A stretch of 64,000 nucleotides of DNA from Arion vulgaris (GCA_020796225.1 CM036758.1:33525342-33589341), one strand, 5' to 3'; counted from the first letter of the stretch, positions 20,766 through 33,354 are shown. Made by a program: numbers and translations. The notes: generated by a model from the sequence alone, not told the origin.

Positions 20766-20837
20766 ACGCCTCCCTTTTTAAAAGAAATGCCTTAACTTTT
20801 CTGGAAATTTGTTGTGATTTATGATTCAAATGATGTT

Positions 20838-21292
20838 GAAATTGCTGACGAGATCGTGGATAAATCAGATTGCTGACGAGATCGTGGATAAATCAGATTG
20901 CTGACGAGATCGTGGATAAATCAGATTGCTGACGAGATGGTGGATAAATCAGATTGATGACGAGATCGTGGATAAATCAAATTGCTGACGAGATGGTGGA
21001 TAAATCAGATTGATGACGAGATCGTGGATAAATCAAATTGCTGACGAGATGGTGGATAAATCAGATTGCTGACGAGATGTTGGATAAATCAGATTGCTGA
21101 CGAGATGGTGGATAAATCAGATTGCTGACGAGATGGTGGATAAATCAGATTGCTGACGAGATCGTGGATAAATCAGATTGCTGACGAGATGGTGGATAAA
21201 TCAGATTGCTGACGAGATCGTGGATAAATCAGATTGCTGACGAGATGGTGGATAAATCAGATTGCTGACGAGATGGTGGATAAATCAGATTG
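20838..21292. repeat. 28-bp minisatellite, about 16 copies
   Basis: Unit gattgctgacgagatggtgg + ataaatca. Variants are gatcg/gatgg/gatgt and gattga/gattgc. The first unit continues a short open phrase (NDVEIADEIVDKSD) and the last continues into another (IDVQLILDLRAEINDA). The array may have grown inside a lost reading frame, but 28 is not a multiple of three. Confidence 0.95.
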
Positions 21293-22555
21293 ATGTACAA
21301 TTAATTCTAGATTTGCGTGCGGAAATAAACGACGCTATAGTTCTATTGTTAGCGTACGTAACTAGTGGTTACCATGAAGTTGATAATAGATGGATGGCGA
21401 CAACGCCACTTCCCTCCATTCAACCAGGTCGCCAGGTTGAGAGAGAATAGCCACAATACCTGGGCACTATCAATATCGAACAATTTAGTGAGGAAACAGG
21501 TTCTACAAATGACGTTGATTCAGATTGAGAATATTCTGTATTTGTAATTACCGTCAGCAGTCATTACGGCAAACACAATTGTTGTTACGTGAGACATTCT
21601 TTAAAACTGAGAAAAGCTAACAAATGCATTTGCTCATATGAAAATTCTAGAAAAACTAGATCCTTCATGGACATCTGTTTCTTCTGATTGCAGCAAAATG
21701 TTTCTTTATGTAAACTATATGTGTGGAACTCACCAGTTATCTTACCGCAGAATATTTTGTTTTACTGATGAACTGTTGACACTTTTGTTGTTGAATGTGC
21801 CTGCTTTGTCAAATATCAAGAAAAAGATTTGAAAGTATCAGCAAACATTTGTACATCAATGTTAATTAAAAATTCGTTATATGAGGACAATATGGACACG
21901 TGCAATGTTGAACCTCTGAACTGCTGTCTTGATTGTATGAGGGCCCTCATGCCCAGACAAACATGCATGCTTCAAAGGGCAAGACACCACCCAGCAACTA
22001 CATGATTGATTAAACCCATTCAGGCCAACCATCAACCGACTCAACTGTTTGGCAGAAAGTGGACCTGCAGTTAATGTTTCTAAATGTAGATGAGGACTGC
22101 ATCACGAAGATGTGTGGAAACCAGTAATAGCTGCCTGACCTGTAAATTCAACCTCTGTAAGAGAGACTGCTTCTCAACCTTTCAATTTACATTGATCATC
22201 AATAAAACTTGACATTTTTGAGTGAAACATACTTTCAATACTGTCATTCATCTTTTATTTCTTCACTTGTACAATTTTTTTAATCCAACCTGTATGGCAT
22301 TGACAACATACATGTTCACAATTTAGTACCTCATCCATTTAACTGTAAATTGAACTTTAAATCACAAATATTGATTAGAAATTGTATTTGTTTTTTATTT
22401 CACAAACACTTCTCATTGCTGCAGAGTTATTTCACTTGCCCTGGGAATTCAGTAGTGACTTTTCCTGAACTGCTAGGACCGAAATGGATATACTATTTTC
22501 ATAACATGATCGAATTTCAATGGGTCTGTGCATAAAGATTTCTGATGTGTAATAG
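21293..22555. other. No gene recognised
   Basis: About 1.2 kb with only short open stretches (21293-21450, 21638-21832, 22350-22535) that match no family I know. AT-rich. Confidence 0.45.
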
Positions 22556-22559
22556 TGAT

Positions 22560-22990
22560 TTGAAAGGATGCCAAAAGGAATCAATGTATCATTTTCAGTA
22601 TGTATCAGATTTGATAAAGCATGCAGACAAGAAAGTAGAAATTCAGGCGTTAATTTCTGAGAACGATATAATCATTTATACAGATGTGTCAGTTATTCAA
22701 CACATGCAGAGCTCATGGGATTTCATTGCTCAGATGAGGTGAGGTTGTGAAAAAAGATAGTGGTGGTTTTGCTATAACTACAAACAGTCTCACTATGGAG
22801 ATTATGGCAGTAACTAAAGCGATGGTCTGGCTAGTCAGATTTATCCATGAATGTTTTATGACGCAATGGGTCTGCTCAGGAAAATTGAGAAAGGCTAGGA
22901 TTGAAGACAAGCCTAAAGTCTCTAAGGAGGTCTAGACTGACAATATCAGTTTCATTTTAGTGCCAGGACATGTAAGCGTAAATCTTCTGC
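22560..22990 (+). mobile_element. Degenerate RNase H fragment of a LINE
   Basis: IIIYTDVSVIQHMQSSWDFI, then ITTNSLTMEIMAVTKAMVWL and SFILVPGHVSVN correspond, in order and over several frames, to VVLYTDGSDQRGEKSGWGF, TTTSSMRMEVEAVTAALHWI and WIYCPGHAGVYGN of the element at 30622. It is an old, badly decayed relative. Confidence 0.65.
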
Positions 22991-22994
22991 TATC

Positions 22995-23105
22995 AACTTT
23001 TGCTATGCGACTACTCCTGTATGTGTCATAAACAGTGCTGTGCCCAGCAGGTCTTCACCGTCCCCCATAGTTTGTTCTAATGGGTTGTTCCTGTTGGCCA
23101 GATTT
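22995..23105 (-). mobile_element. 3' end of I-like LINE
   Basis: gcgactactcctgtatgtgt, aggtcttcaccgtcccc and gttggccagattttcattc match the 3' end of the minus-strand element at 40550. Only about 110 bp remain. Confidence 0.75.
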
Positions 23106-23975
23106 TCATTCGCAAGCTACTCTGGGTGGGGCAAGATGGGGTCTATTTTGATGAAAGGGGAAATAATTGTGCCGATAATATTGCAAGTACGGCTGACATA
23201 GAAATCTGCCAAGAAATAAACCCGGATGATATTCTCAATTTCCCAATGGAGAGAGGATGTGTAAACGATTAAAAGAATGGGGATGAATCTGCAACCGTAA
23301 CCAGATTGTAAAAATACCAAATTAAATGTGGTGTATCTAGATCAGATCACTATACTGGAAGCCAAAGAAGAATATTAAACATAGAACTATTGTCGTTAGA
23401 CGTCACACGCTGAGAGACATACTGAGAAAGAGATCGGAACACTTATAAACTAACTAGTTCAATGTGTAGTGATAATGATTTGACAACTAAACTAAAACTA
23501 TACAGTCAAATCTTGAGTATATCAAACCAACAATTTTGACACTGGCAAACTTCTCAATAAAAGAAATAACAAAAACATCATGAAATATTTCTCTTTTTTT
23601 TTAATTAATAAAACATAATTTGTTCTGAGAAGAAGAAAACTCAACAACAAGTTTAGATAATTATAAATAAAAGAATTTTGTGATAATAAAAGAAAAGAAA
23701 TGATATCAAGAACAAAAAAGGAAAGAAATGATATCATTAATAACTTAGAAACATCTCATAAAGTTATAGTTTGTGAAAATATTATTGATAACGTGTAAGA
23801 AGATAACACAACAAGTTGTTATTAATCGTAATTATGAATAAATAACGCAAAATTAATCAGAAAAAATGTAATTAAAAAATCTATAGTAACAGACTTAGTT
23901 GAAATATTGAACGAATCAAATTAAAATTATTTGTAACGTGAGAATTAAATGTTATAATTTGTAACTGAATTGTTA
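23106..23975. other. No gene recognised
   Basis: AT-rich; contains a run of related ggaaagaaatgatatcaag-like phrases near 23690-23740. No coding or RNA feature recognised. Confidence 0.45.
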
Positions 23976-23977
23976 TA

Positions 23978-24237
23978 CAGGGTGTTCAACTTAAAAGCAG
24001 CCTAGGGATGGAGCTAATCTGGCATATATGTATGGAAATGAGAAGGTTCAGTTATGACGTAGAATAGGTCAAGGTTGTGTGGTGGTGTGTAATTGGAGTG
24101 CGGGAAGGGGCGATGAACAAATGTGACGTAGGACGAGCTAGTCAGAACCGGTTTAAATAGTAAATAAAGACAACGCGGTAGGTTATCTGGCAACTTTCGA
24201 TTTGTCAATGGGGCTGCAATTATCTTGAACACTCCTG
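23978..24237. mobile_element. Mariner-like MITE
   Basis: The 260-bp unit starts CAGGGTGTTCAA and ends TTGAACACTCCTG, imperfect inverted ends, with TA immediately outside both (23976-23977, 24238-24239). TA duplication and a CAGGGTG end suit Tc1/mariner. No coding capacity. Confidence 0.65.
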
Positions 24238-24269
24238 TATTACAAAATTATTAATTTTGTAAATCTGTC

Positions 24270-25115
24270 ATACTGTCTATCTTATCTTGTTACATATCTG
24301 ACATTGTCTTCTGTTGCTAGATATCTGACACTGTCTTCTCTTGTTAGATATCTGATTCTGTCTGTCTTCTCTTGTTAGATATCTGATTCTGTCTGTCTTC
24401 TCTTGTTAGATTTTTGACACTGTCTGTCTTCTCTTGTTAGATCTCTGACACTGTCTATCTTCTCTTGTTAGATATCTGACAATGTCTGTCTTATCTTGTT
24501 ATCTATCTGCCATTGTCTGTCTTCTCTTGTTAGATATCTGACATTGTCTTCTATTGTTAGATAACTGACTGTCTTCTCTTGTTAGATATCCGACACTGTC
24601 AGTGTTCTCTTGTTAGATATCCGACACTGCCAGTGTTCTCTTGTTAGATATCTGACATTGCCTTTGTTCTCTTTTTAGATATCTGACATTGCCTGTCTTC
24701 TCTTGTTAGATACCAGATACTGTCTATATTATCTTGTGAGATATCTGGCATTGTCTGTTTTCTCTTGTTATATATCTGACACTGTCTGTTTTCTCTTGTT
24801 ATATATCTGACACTATTTATATTATCTTGCGAGATATCTGACATTGTCTGTCTTCTCTTGTTAGATATCTGACACTTTCTATCTTCACTTGTTAGATATC
24901 TGACACTTTCTGTCTTATCTTGTGAGATATCTGACATTGTCTGTCTTCTGTTATTAGATATCTGACATTGTCTTCTCCTGTTAGATAACTGACTGTGTTC
25001 TCTTGTTAGATATCTGACATTGCATTGTTCACTTTTTAGATATCTGACACTGTCTGTCTTCTCTTGTTAGATATCTAACACTGTCTGTCTTCTCTTGTTA
25101 TATATCTGACAATGA
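24270..25115. repeat. Degenerate about 31-bp minisatellite downstream of the receptor gene
   Basis: Unit tgtctgtcttctcttgttag + atatctgacac with many substitutions and small indels, about 27 copies. It lies about 30 bp past the stop codon of the minus-strand receptor gene, in its 3' flank or UTR. Confidence 0.9.
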
Positions 25116-25142
25116 CTGCTGACTTTCAGTCCATATGTTTCT

Positions 25143-28100
25143 CTAGAGTGCTTCATTTTGACCTTCTTGTGTATCTAGTTGATTGTCTCTTTTACGACAG
25201 AAGAGAAATAAAGCTGACGACAATACCACCAGTAACAGAATTAAGAAAACATTAAAAATATGAGAACTGTCTGCTACAGTACCGTGTGTGCATTGACCAG
25301 TCGTCATGTCACATATATCTCTGATACAGTTCCCTACACAAGACACATTACACCCCGATGTGTAAAATCCATCCTGGCAAGACGTGCAGCTACCATTGTT
25401 TGGCATACAGTAACTTCCATTGCAGAATTTAGGGCAGGATATCAAACACATTTCTCCCCAAAATGTATCTATACACTCTGCACAGTTACCACTTTGGAAA
25501 TGACAAATGTTACCCCTGCAGTTTATTGAGCAGGGATTTGAACACTGATTGCCATAATAACCGATGTTACAGGAATAACAAATACCGAGTTTATTGCAGA
25601 TTTTGTTTTTACACTGCAATCCACATAAAGCTAGGCATTTGTCATCATAATAGCCAGGCACACAGGATGTGCATGTACCATTTTTCATATTGCAGACCCG
25701 ACCTTTGCAGTTCTTTGGGCACGCACTTGAACACGTCTCACCATAATATCCAGTCACACAGGATGTGCATGTACCGTTCTTGACATGGCAGATTTTACCT
25801 TTGCAATTCTTTGGACATGGGCTTGTACATTTTCTCCAAAAATCCATAATTACAAGAGTAGCATTTGCCAGATGTGGCAGAACATTTCTTGTCTTTACAT
25901 TGTGCGGGACAAGGATATGAACATTTTGTTCCAAAGAAACCCTTGTTGCAGTCAAAGCAATTACCAGTTAAAGCGTTGCATTTGTTGTCTTTGCAGTTTT
26001 TAGCACATGCTGTTACACATTTGATTCCATAAAATCCAGTATTGCAAGTAAGACAGTTTCCAGATACGGAATCACACTCTCTGTTCTTACAGTTCGTACT
26101 ACAGCTCTCTGTACACTGAACACCATAATATCCATTTTTACAAGGTGTGCATTCACCATTAGCAGCACTGCAAGAATTAGTTGCACACTGAAGAGAACAG
26201 GCTGTTGAGCATAATTCTCCGTAGAACCCACTCTCACAAGAAAAACACTTTCCGTCTGCGTGGTCACATGCTTTGTTCAGACAGTTTATAGAACAAGTAA
26301 CACTACATCTCGCTCCATAATATTCATTCTCACAAGAAATACAAGTCCCATCATCAATGACACAAGTATTGTTTTCACAATGTTCAGGACATGCCTTGGA
26401 GCATTTATCTCCATAATGACCGCTTTTACAAACCACACAGACGCCGGTTGTGATATCACACTGACTGTTCTCACAATTGTTGGGGCATGGGGTCAAACAC
26501 TTGTATCCATAAAACCCATGAGCACAGTTGAAACAAGTACCTGTTGTCCTTTCACATCTGTTATCCATACAGTGAATTGGACAAGGAATGTTACATTTAT
26601 GTCCATAAAATCCAGTAGAACATGCCCCACACGACCCATCAACATGGTTACATTTATTGTTGTCATCGTCGGCACAGTTGACTGGACATGGAGTTAAACA
26701 CATCTTATCATAAAAGCCATTTATACACGGTGAACAGGTACCATTCATTTGATTACATATAATGTTTTCGCAGTTACTCGAACAGTTCTTTAAACATTTG
26801 CCTCCATAATATCCATCGTCACACGAAGAGCAAATACCGTGCGTGAAATCACACTCATTGTTTTGACAATGTACTGGACATCTTGTTAAACATTTGTCGC
26901 CATAAAATCCACTGACACATGATGCGCAGTTGCCACGGTTTCCATCACATTTATTATTCAAGCAGTTTTCAGGACAGGAAGTTAAACAATAATGTCCAAA
27001 AAACCCTTCAGTGCAAGATATACAAGAACCATTCATGGCGTCACATTGACCAGATTCACAGTTTGTAGGACAAGATATTAAACATTGATCGCCATAAAAG
27101 TTGGTATTGCAGTCCAGACATTTACCATCAGCATGACACACAGAGTTTAGACAATTTTTAGAACAGTAATGCAAACATCTTTGTCCATAAAATCCGGTGT
27201 CGCAAGTTGTACAGCTGCCATCTGTGGAATTACATAAACTGTTTTCACAGTTTTCAGGGCAAGTCTTGTCACAAATTTTACCATAAAATCCGTTGTCACA
27301 AGTCAGACAAGTACCTTCTGAGAAATGACATTTGTCATCCTTACAGTTTGTAGGACAGTTAGATAAACATTTCTTTCCATAAAAACCATCTTTGCAAGCC
27401 ACGAGGCAGGATCCATCGACGGGAGAGCATGAATTGTTGTAACAATTCTCAGGGCACGGTGTCAAACATTTCTCTCCATAAAATCCACTATTACAAGTGG
27501 AGCATGCACCACTTACAGGATGGCATACACCGTTTTTACAATTATCAGGACACGAATGTAAACAGCTATGTCCATAAAATCCACTGACACAATTCAAACA
27601 TGTACCATTTCTCTTGTCACACCTATTGTTCTGACAGTTTGGAGAACAGGGCGACAAACATTTCTCTCCAAAATATCCAGAAGCGCAGACTGAGCATGTG
27701 CCATCAGTTTGGTTGCAGGAATTTTGGTAACAGAATTGTGGACATGGAGTTAAACATAGCTCACCATAAACCCCTGTATAGCAATTGCTGCAAGTACCAT
27801 GTACATAATGGCAGATATTGTTTGGACAATTAGCACGACAGGCTGATAAACATTTATAACCGTAAAATCCTGGAACACAAGCCACACAGTCACCACTTAT
27901 CACATTGCATGTATTGCTCCTACACTTTGCAGGACAGGTCATAGCACATCTCTGTCCGTAAAATCCACCAAGACACGAGTTGCAGGTACCATTAAGAACA
28001 TTACACACTCGACCCATACATTTATCTGAGCACTGTAGCGAGCATTTATATCCAAAGTATCCAATGGAACAAGCCAAACAGTTACCACCTATCTTCTCAC

Positions 28101-29949
28101 ATCTGTTATTGCTGCAACGAATGGGGCAGGAAGAAGTGCATCTCTCTCCATAGAACCCAGTTTTACATGAAATGCACGATCCATTTGCAGCATCACATAA
28201 ATTATTCTCACAATTTGTAGAACAGGGTGCTGAACATGTTTCTCCATAAAATCTTGTTTTACAAGTAGAACATGAACCGTTTTGATTGCAAAGATTGTTT
28301 AAACAATTGATTGGACAAGAAGATAGACATTTGTCTCCATAAAATCCCTGTTTGCAAGAGTTACATGTTCCATTTGAAGCAAGACACAAGTTTCTATAAC
28401 AATTTGATGGACATGTGTGTGTGCATCTATCCATGTAATATCCAATTTCACAAGCCAAACAAACACCGTCTAAAGAATTGCATTCCCTATTAAGACAATG
28501 TTCTGGACATGGGGTTGTACATGTCAATCCATAAAATCCAGTAGCACAAGCCCCACAATCACCATTTCTAGCTTGACAAATTGAATCTGGACAATCTTGA
28601 GGACAGGACAGGGAACAGTCTTGTCCATAAAACCCACTTATACATTCACGACATAATCCAGTATCTGGTTTACATTGTTGCATAAAGCAGCGGTTGGAGC
28701 ATGGGGTAGCACAACCAGTTCCAAACATTCCGGAAGGACATATTTCATCACAGAATATGCCTTTGAAACCTGCGTTACATCCAAAACAGGTTCCTAATTT
28801 GCGTTTACAAAGTCCACCCAAGTTGCAGTTGGTAGGGCACCGATATTGGCATTTAAGTCCATAAAACCTAATAGGGCAGTCTATAGTACATACCCCAGTG
28901 TAGGGAGAACATAACTGCCCAGGGTTACAGTCACAGTCTTCTGTGCAGCTCAGTCCATATAGATCAGGAGGACAAGTTTGGTGGTCTCCATAAGTTTCTA
29001 TTTCACATATTCCTAACATATTTTCATAATGGAAAGATCGTATTGTTAAATGCTTGATAGGTACATTTGTACGTGTTAATGGAACAGTATACAACGCCAA
29101 AGCATTTCCAGGCTCTGTGTATGTTTCTATTTCTGAGCCATCAGCTCTAAATGTCTTCAATGTAAACTGTTGCAAACGATCACGATGCATATTTCTGTTG
29201 ATCAATTTAATTGTATGCAAGAGGAGAGAAGTTGAGAACGATAAAAAGAATGTGCTAGGTGTTGTAGACCCCGCCGTGTGCGAGCAAGACATCCCATACA
29301 AGTCGGTGTTGCGGTCTCCGTCGACAGCTTTACTCGATGGCCATCTTAAAGCACCTTCGTAATAGTGAGATGATTGGTTGGTGTACTGTTTAATAGCCCA
29401 ATTCCTGCCACCAGCAATACTTAAACTACACAAGCGTCCAACAATAGAACCAGTTATAGAAATCTGGTTGATGCGTGAAGTAAAGTTACATTCAATAACG
29501 ATTGTTTTGGAAGACATAATATACCAAGCCTGGTCTGTACACCTCTGGGTATTATTATTAAACATGATACGAAACATTTGAAGACTACTTGCTAGATTCA
29601 CAACCAGTTGCATCCAAGTGAAGGGAATAGCTCGTGACAGGGTAAAAGAAAGAAAAGTGCTTGAAGTAGTTGGTGAACAAGTATTATCATTTGCATCTAC
29701 CAAGTAAGATGGTGTAGAACTGACAGAAGTATCTCGAGCTGCATCTCTGTACTGACAAGCTAAACCTATCCAGTCATGTCCACATTTACCTCCAGATTGA
29801 CAAATACCATTGTTGTCGCAATTAGTGGTGCAGCGACATCTCAATTTACAGTCGTTTCCAAACCAGCCTGTGCTACAAACTGAAAGACATCCATGAATAA
29901 CAAAAGTCAGATAAATAATGTTGATCGAGAATTTATGTGATAAAGTCAT
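25143..29949 (-). CDS. MEGF10/SREC-like multiple-EGF membrane receptor, single exon, one frameshift
   Basis: Start chosen at 29949 because MTLSHKFSINIIYLTFVIHG forms a clean signal peptide; an upstream in-frame Met (30027) would bury it. Order: EGF-like module (STGWFGNDCKLRCRC, about residues 25-70); a cysteine-poor stretch of about 260 residues whose second half (AIKQYTNQSSHYYEGALRW ... GICEIETYG) looks like an F5/8C or fucolectin galactose-binding domain, perhaps two in tandem; then about 36 EGF-like repeats of roughly 43 residues of type C-P-x-x-C-x-N-x-x-C-x-G-x-C-x-x-C-x-x-G-F-Y-G. Last comes one membrane helix (FNVFLILLLVVLSSALFLF) and a roughly 20-residue tail. Many NGT/NGS sequons. 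The frame shifts near 25838, inside a T-run in one repeat. Such receptors bind microbes or dying cells at the cell surface; the ligand here is unknown. No intron in 4.8 kb. Confidence 0.85.
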
Positions 29950-30621
29950 AGTTTGTAGGTTTTCCTTATTTCCATGTAAAAATACAAACTTTCCCAAATC
30001 TGGTCTTAGCCAACGCCAATGTGGCAACCGTTCAACAACAGAATCATATCCACGTCAGAAATAAATGTGTGCATATATTTACAACATCTTCTTTTCTATT
30101 GATATTTAATTGAATAATATGATACAAAAATGTATATTTAACCGTTAGTCAGATAAACAATGTCCTGTTACTCAAGTGTAGTCGCGATAAAGAACTATAT
30201 TTACATATTTCATAAACGAATTAAACATCTCCAAGACAGTGTGTCCACTACACGCATATATATAAATATAGATATATACCATAACATTTCAAATCTGCAT
30301 AACACAACTTGACATTGTCTGAAACCGTTGATTGACATTCAGCCATGCTTTGTGTGTATAGTCCGCCGCACTATTTTGTGTGTAACAGTGTGCACAATTT
30401 TGTCGCGCATTTTTGGTTTGCAATTTGTATCTAGAATTTGTATCTATAGTCCGTTCAACTTGTCATGCCCGCATATAAAAATTTGTATTTTTGTAACCAT
30501 GTGATGAAATAACTTGAAAACTTGCATGTGAACTACACGTGTTCCCGGCGCTACAAAATATTTTTGCCATTCAAACAATCATACCATCTAGAAGTTTCCT
30601 CCTTTGTGCTATATATTTTAC
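29950..30621. other. Upstream flank of the receptor gene
   Basis: AT-rich, with a tatatataaatatagatata run near 30257. It should hold the receptor promoter (minus strand), but no distinct element is visible. Confidence 0.4.
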
Positions 30622-31437
30622 CAAAAGGGGAAGAATGGATCCCAACAGATGGTAGCATGACCAACTATCTCAACGTTATCATTACTCTTGGAAGAGAATG
30701 TAGAGGTTGGGGCAACATGAAGGCTGATCTCGCAGTTAAGCAGCTGATAGAAGATAAAGCTAGAGATGATGATGTTGTTTTATATACCGATGGGTCGGAT
30801 CAACGTGGTGAGAAATCCGGCTGGGGTTTCTTGGATAATGCGCATGGTAGGGTTGTTGCAGATCTATGTGGCGCATACAGGACAACTACTTCTAGTATGA
30901 GGATGGAGGTTGAGGCCGTTACTGCTGCCCTCCATTGGATCTCTGGGACTTCATTTACTGGGGCAGTTGTTATATCTGACTCTCAGTCGATGCTTCACAA
31001 GATCCAGAAGGGTAGGTATCGGTATGAGTGGATGTCGTCTATAGAAGTTTCTAACCTCCAGCGGCTTACGTGGATATACTGTCCTGGGCATGCGGGTGTT
31101 TATGGTAATGAGAGAGCGGACAGGCTTGCATCAACATCATCGATTGCTGGGGAGTTGAAGATGGGTAAGGGGGATATTCTTCCTTCTCTTCGCGACTGTC
31201 TGTTGGATGAGGACACCAAAATCGATGTTGAAGATCAAGCAATTTAAGCAGTTTGGAGTTACCCGTTGTTCAAGTCGAACTGGATGCCTAAGAGGCAGAG
31301 TGAGAGGTGTGTTTAATCAGCGAGCCACAGGAACCATCAGTATGCATACTCTTCGATATCTGTTGGGGTGACTGAGCACCTATGGGTCTGCTGGAGTGCA
31401 ATGACGTCAGTTCCGTAACCAATAACCAATAACCAAC
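30622..31437 (+). mobile_element. LINE copy A: RNase H and C-terminus, 5'-truncated
   Basis: Begins at LPKGEEWIPTDGSMTNYLNV, exactly homologous to the middle of copy B (33473-35116). RNase H: VVLYTDGSDQRGEKSGWGF, SSMRMEVEAVTAALHW, VVISDSQSMLHKIQ and TWIYCPGHAGVYGNERADRL, so its catalytic residues are all kept. The frame is open to 31247, then shifts by one, and the tail GVTRCSSRTGCLRGRVRGVF follows to about 31370. The 3' end is an (ataacca)n run at 31416-31437. The upstream in-frame codons from 30522 are host sequence, not part of the element. Confidence 0.9.
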
Positions 31438-31924
31438 TTATCGCGTCCATTGGTATGGTTGGAGAAAACTAATGTTTACAGACATTTAATACATTGATGA
31501 CAGAAATAGCAACATTCAGGACGAATTCAATTGTTTTTTGAACAATTCTTGCATTTTCTATGCATCAAATAGACTCGGTCTTGAACATGGTAAACAAAGA
31601 CGTCATTAGTGGGAGACGGACTTTTGGTTAAAGGCGTATATCGAAATTAGAGTGAGGCTATTGGGTCATATTATTCACTTCTCAAAACAGACATTGATAT
31701 AACATTTCTAATGAGTTTGAAGTTACAATGTAAACAGTATCATTAATACTATATGCGCATTTCCGCAAAGAGGCAAATATGGGTCATCTGTACTACAGTA
31801 TACAAGAACCAGAGAAAAGAGCTACTTTATTATAGTGATACCTCCCTACCACATATGTTAACACACACAGATTGTAACGAAGAAGTAGCAATTTGAAAAG
31901 AATCTCTCCAATAGCTCCGCCATA
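31438..31924. other. No gene recognised
   Basis: Spacer without recognised coding, repeat or RNA signal. Confidence 0.45.
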
Positions 31925-32300
31925 ACAATGTGCTGTAGAAAAGTTCTTAGAACATTCTGGACAGAGAAGAGAAGAAACATAGACATCCTACAAAACCTGA
32001 ATATCAAGGAGCAATGGCTCATAAATAACATCATGTCCCGATTAAACGCCACAGTGGTCTGGAGAGAAATGTAATGGAAGCCATGGTTCCTGGAAAACGA
32101 GGCAGGGAACGACCTAGACGAAGATGGCAGCAGGACATCAAAGAAACCTTGAACTTGACGATGGAAGAGGCAGGAGAACTTGCAAGAGACATAGAGCTTT
32201 TCAGGCGGGCTGTGATGAATACGACGTTCCGTAAGGGACAGTCTACTACTTTAGCTCCGCCATTGCCAGTCCCAAGCCTGGACGTGAAAGGGAGATGACA
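31925..32300 (+). mobile_element. CR1/L2-like LINE C-terminal fragment
   Basis: CCRKVLRTFWTEKRRNIDIL, WLINNIMSRLN, then after a frame change GKRGRERPRRRWQQDIKETL and LARDIELFRRAVMNTTFRKG to a stop. This is the usual basic tail after the RT; the RT itself is gone. Confidence 0.8.
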
Positions 32301-32735
32301 TTATGACATGGAAGCTAACTTTAACTGTAATGTAAGTTATTTAAAAACAACAATATAACTATGTCTACATTTCTTGTTTATTTCGTAACTGTATTGCAAG
32401 TACCAACATTGACCCCCATGTATAAGCTGAGATAATACATCTTTGCATGAGACTTGTCATCAAATGTCATATGTGTGCGTTTACTGTCAAAACTAAAATT
32501 TCGTTTCAGACTCGCCAAATATGCCGCTAGCATCAAAGGAAACCGTTATATTACAAAATCCAGGTTTCCTATAGCAATTTTTTCCATCAGACATTTGCGT
32601 CGGTATAATTTTAACATTGGGTGCAACGTTTCGCTACTGTGGAACTGATTGTTTTTCTACAATTCGCATTGGACTGTGGGCATGAGTTGTTGAACGGACT
32701 ATATAGATGTGTAGATAGAAGAGTAGTTTTCTTCT
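32301..32735. other. No gene recognised
   Basis: AT-rich spacer; only short chance frames. Confidence 0.45.
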
Positions 32736-33035
32736 TTTTCTTTTGTCAGCACACTGTTACCTGGTTGTTAACCCAGTGTCGTAGTTTTATGTATTTGTCT
32801 TGTACTTCTCTACTTTTGTCAGCACACTGTTACCGAGTTGTTAACCCAATGTCGTAGTTTTATGTATTTGTCTTGCTCTTCTTCTTCTTTTGTCAGCACA
32901 CTGTTACCGGGTTGTTAACCCAGTGTCGTAGTTTTATGTATTTGTCTTGTACTTCTCTACTTTTGTCAGCACACTGTTACCGAGTTGTTAACCCAGTGTC
33001 GTAGTTTTATGTATTTGTCTTGCGCTTCTATTGTG
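32736..33035 (-). repeat. About 73-bp tandem repeat made from a LINE 3' end
   Basis: Four copies, with gtcagcacactgttacc at 32745, 32818, 32892 and 32965 (spacing 73, 74, 73). Each monomer (gtcagcacactgttacc...ttaacccagtgtcgtag) is the reverse complement of the 3' end of the RTE-like elements at 45795-45815 and 47755-47790. Confidence 0.85.
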
Positions 33036-33057
33036 ACTTGTGTGCTGGTTTTCTTAG

Positions 33058-33340
33058 TTAGTTAGTTAGTTCCTTTCGTGTCAAAGGCGGCACATAGGGC
33101 AGAGGTTTTAGATCTCCATGTGATGCTGTTCGTTGCTAGCAGTTGGAGATCTTGTATGGTTTTACATCCCAATAGTTTACTTTCTTGTTGGATGGTTCTT
33201 CGAAGAGTGGTCTTTGGTCTTCCACGTTTTATTTTCCCAACTGATGACCACATAAGGACTTGTCGATTTAGTCTCTTTTCGTCTGATCTAAGAACATGAC
33301 CTAAATATTTCCACCTTCGTTTTCTTATAATATTTGATAC
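33058..33340 (-). mobile_element. LINE C-terminal fragment
   Basis: Minus strand: KRRWKYLGHVLRSDEKRLNR, then MWSSVGKIKRGRPKTTLRRT and CAAFDTKGTN before the stop. Similar in form to the C-terminus of the element at 57180-60449 (GRPTTTWRRTI..., AALNAKG). 5'-truncated. Confidence 0.85.
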
Positions 33341-33354
33341 GGGTTATCATTCGG

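Noticed and set aside
24644..24937. Open frame of 97 codons with repeating SDISQD units
   Set aside because: Produced by the 31-bp minisatellite; no independent support.
26260..26697. Antisense and shadow open frames across the receptor gene
   Set aside because: They lie opposite or out of frame to the cysteine-patterned repeats and show no family features of their own.
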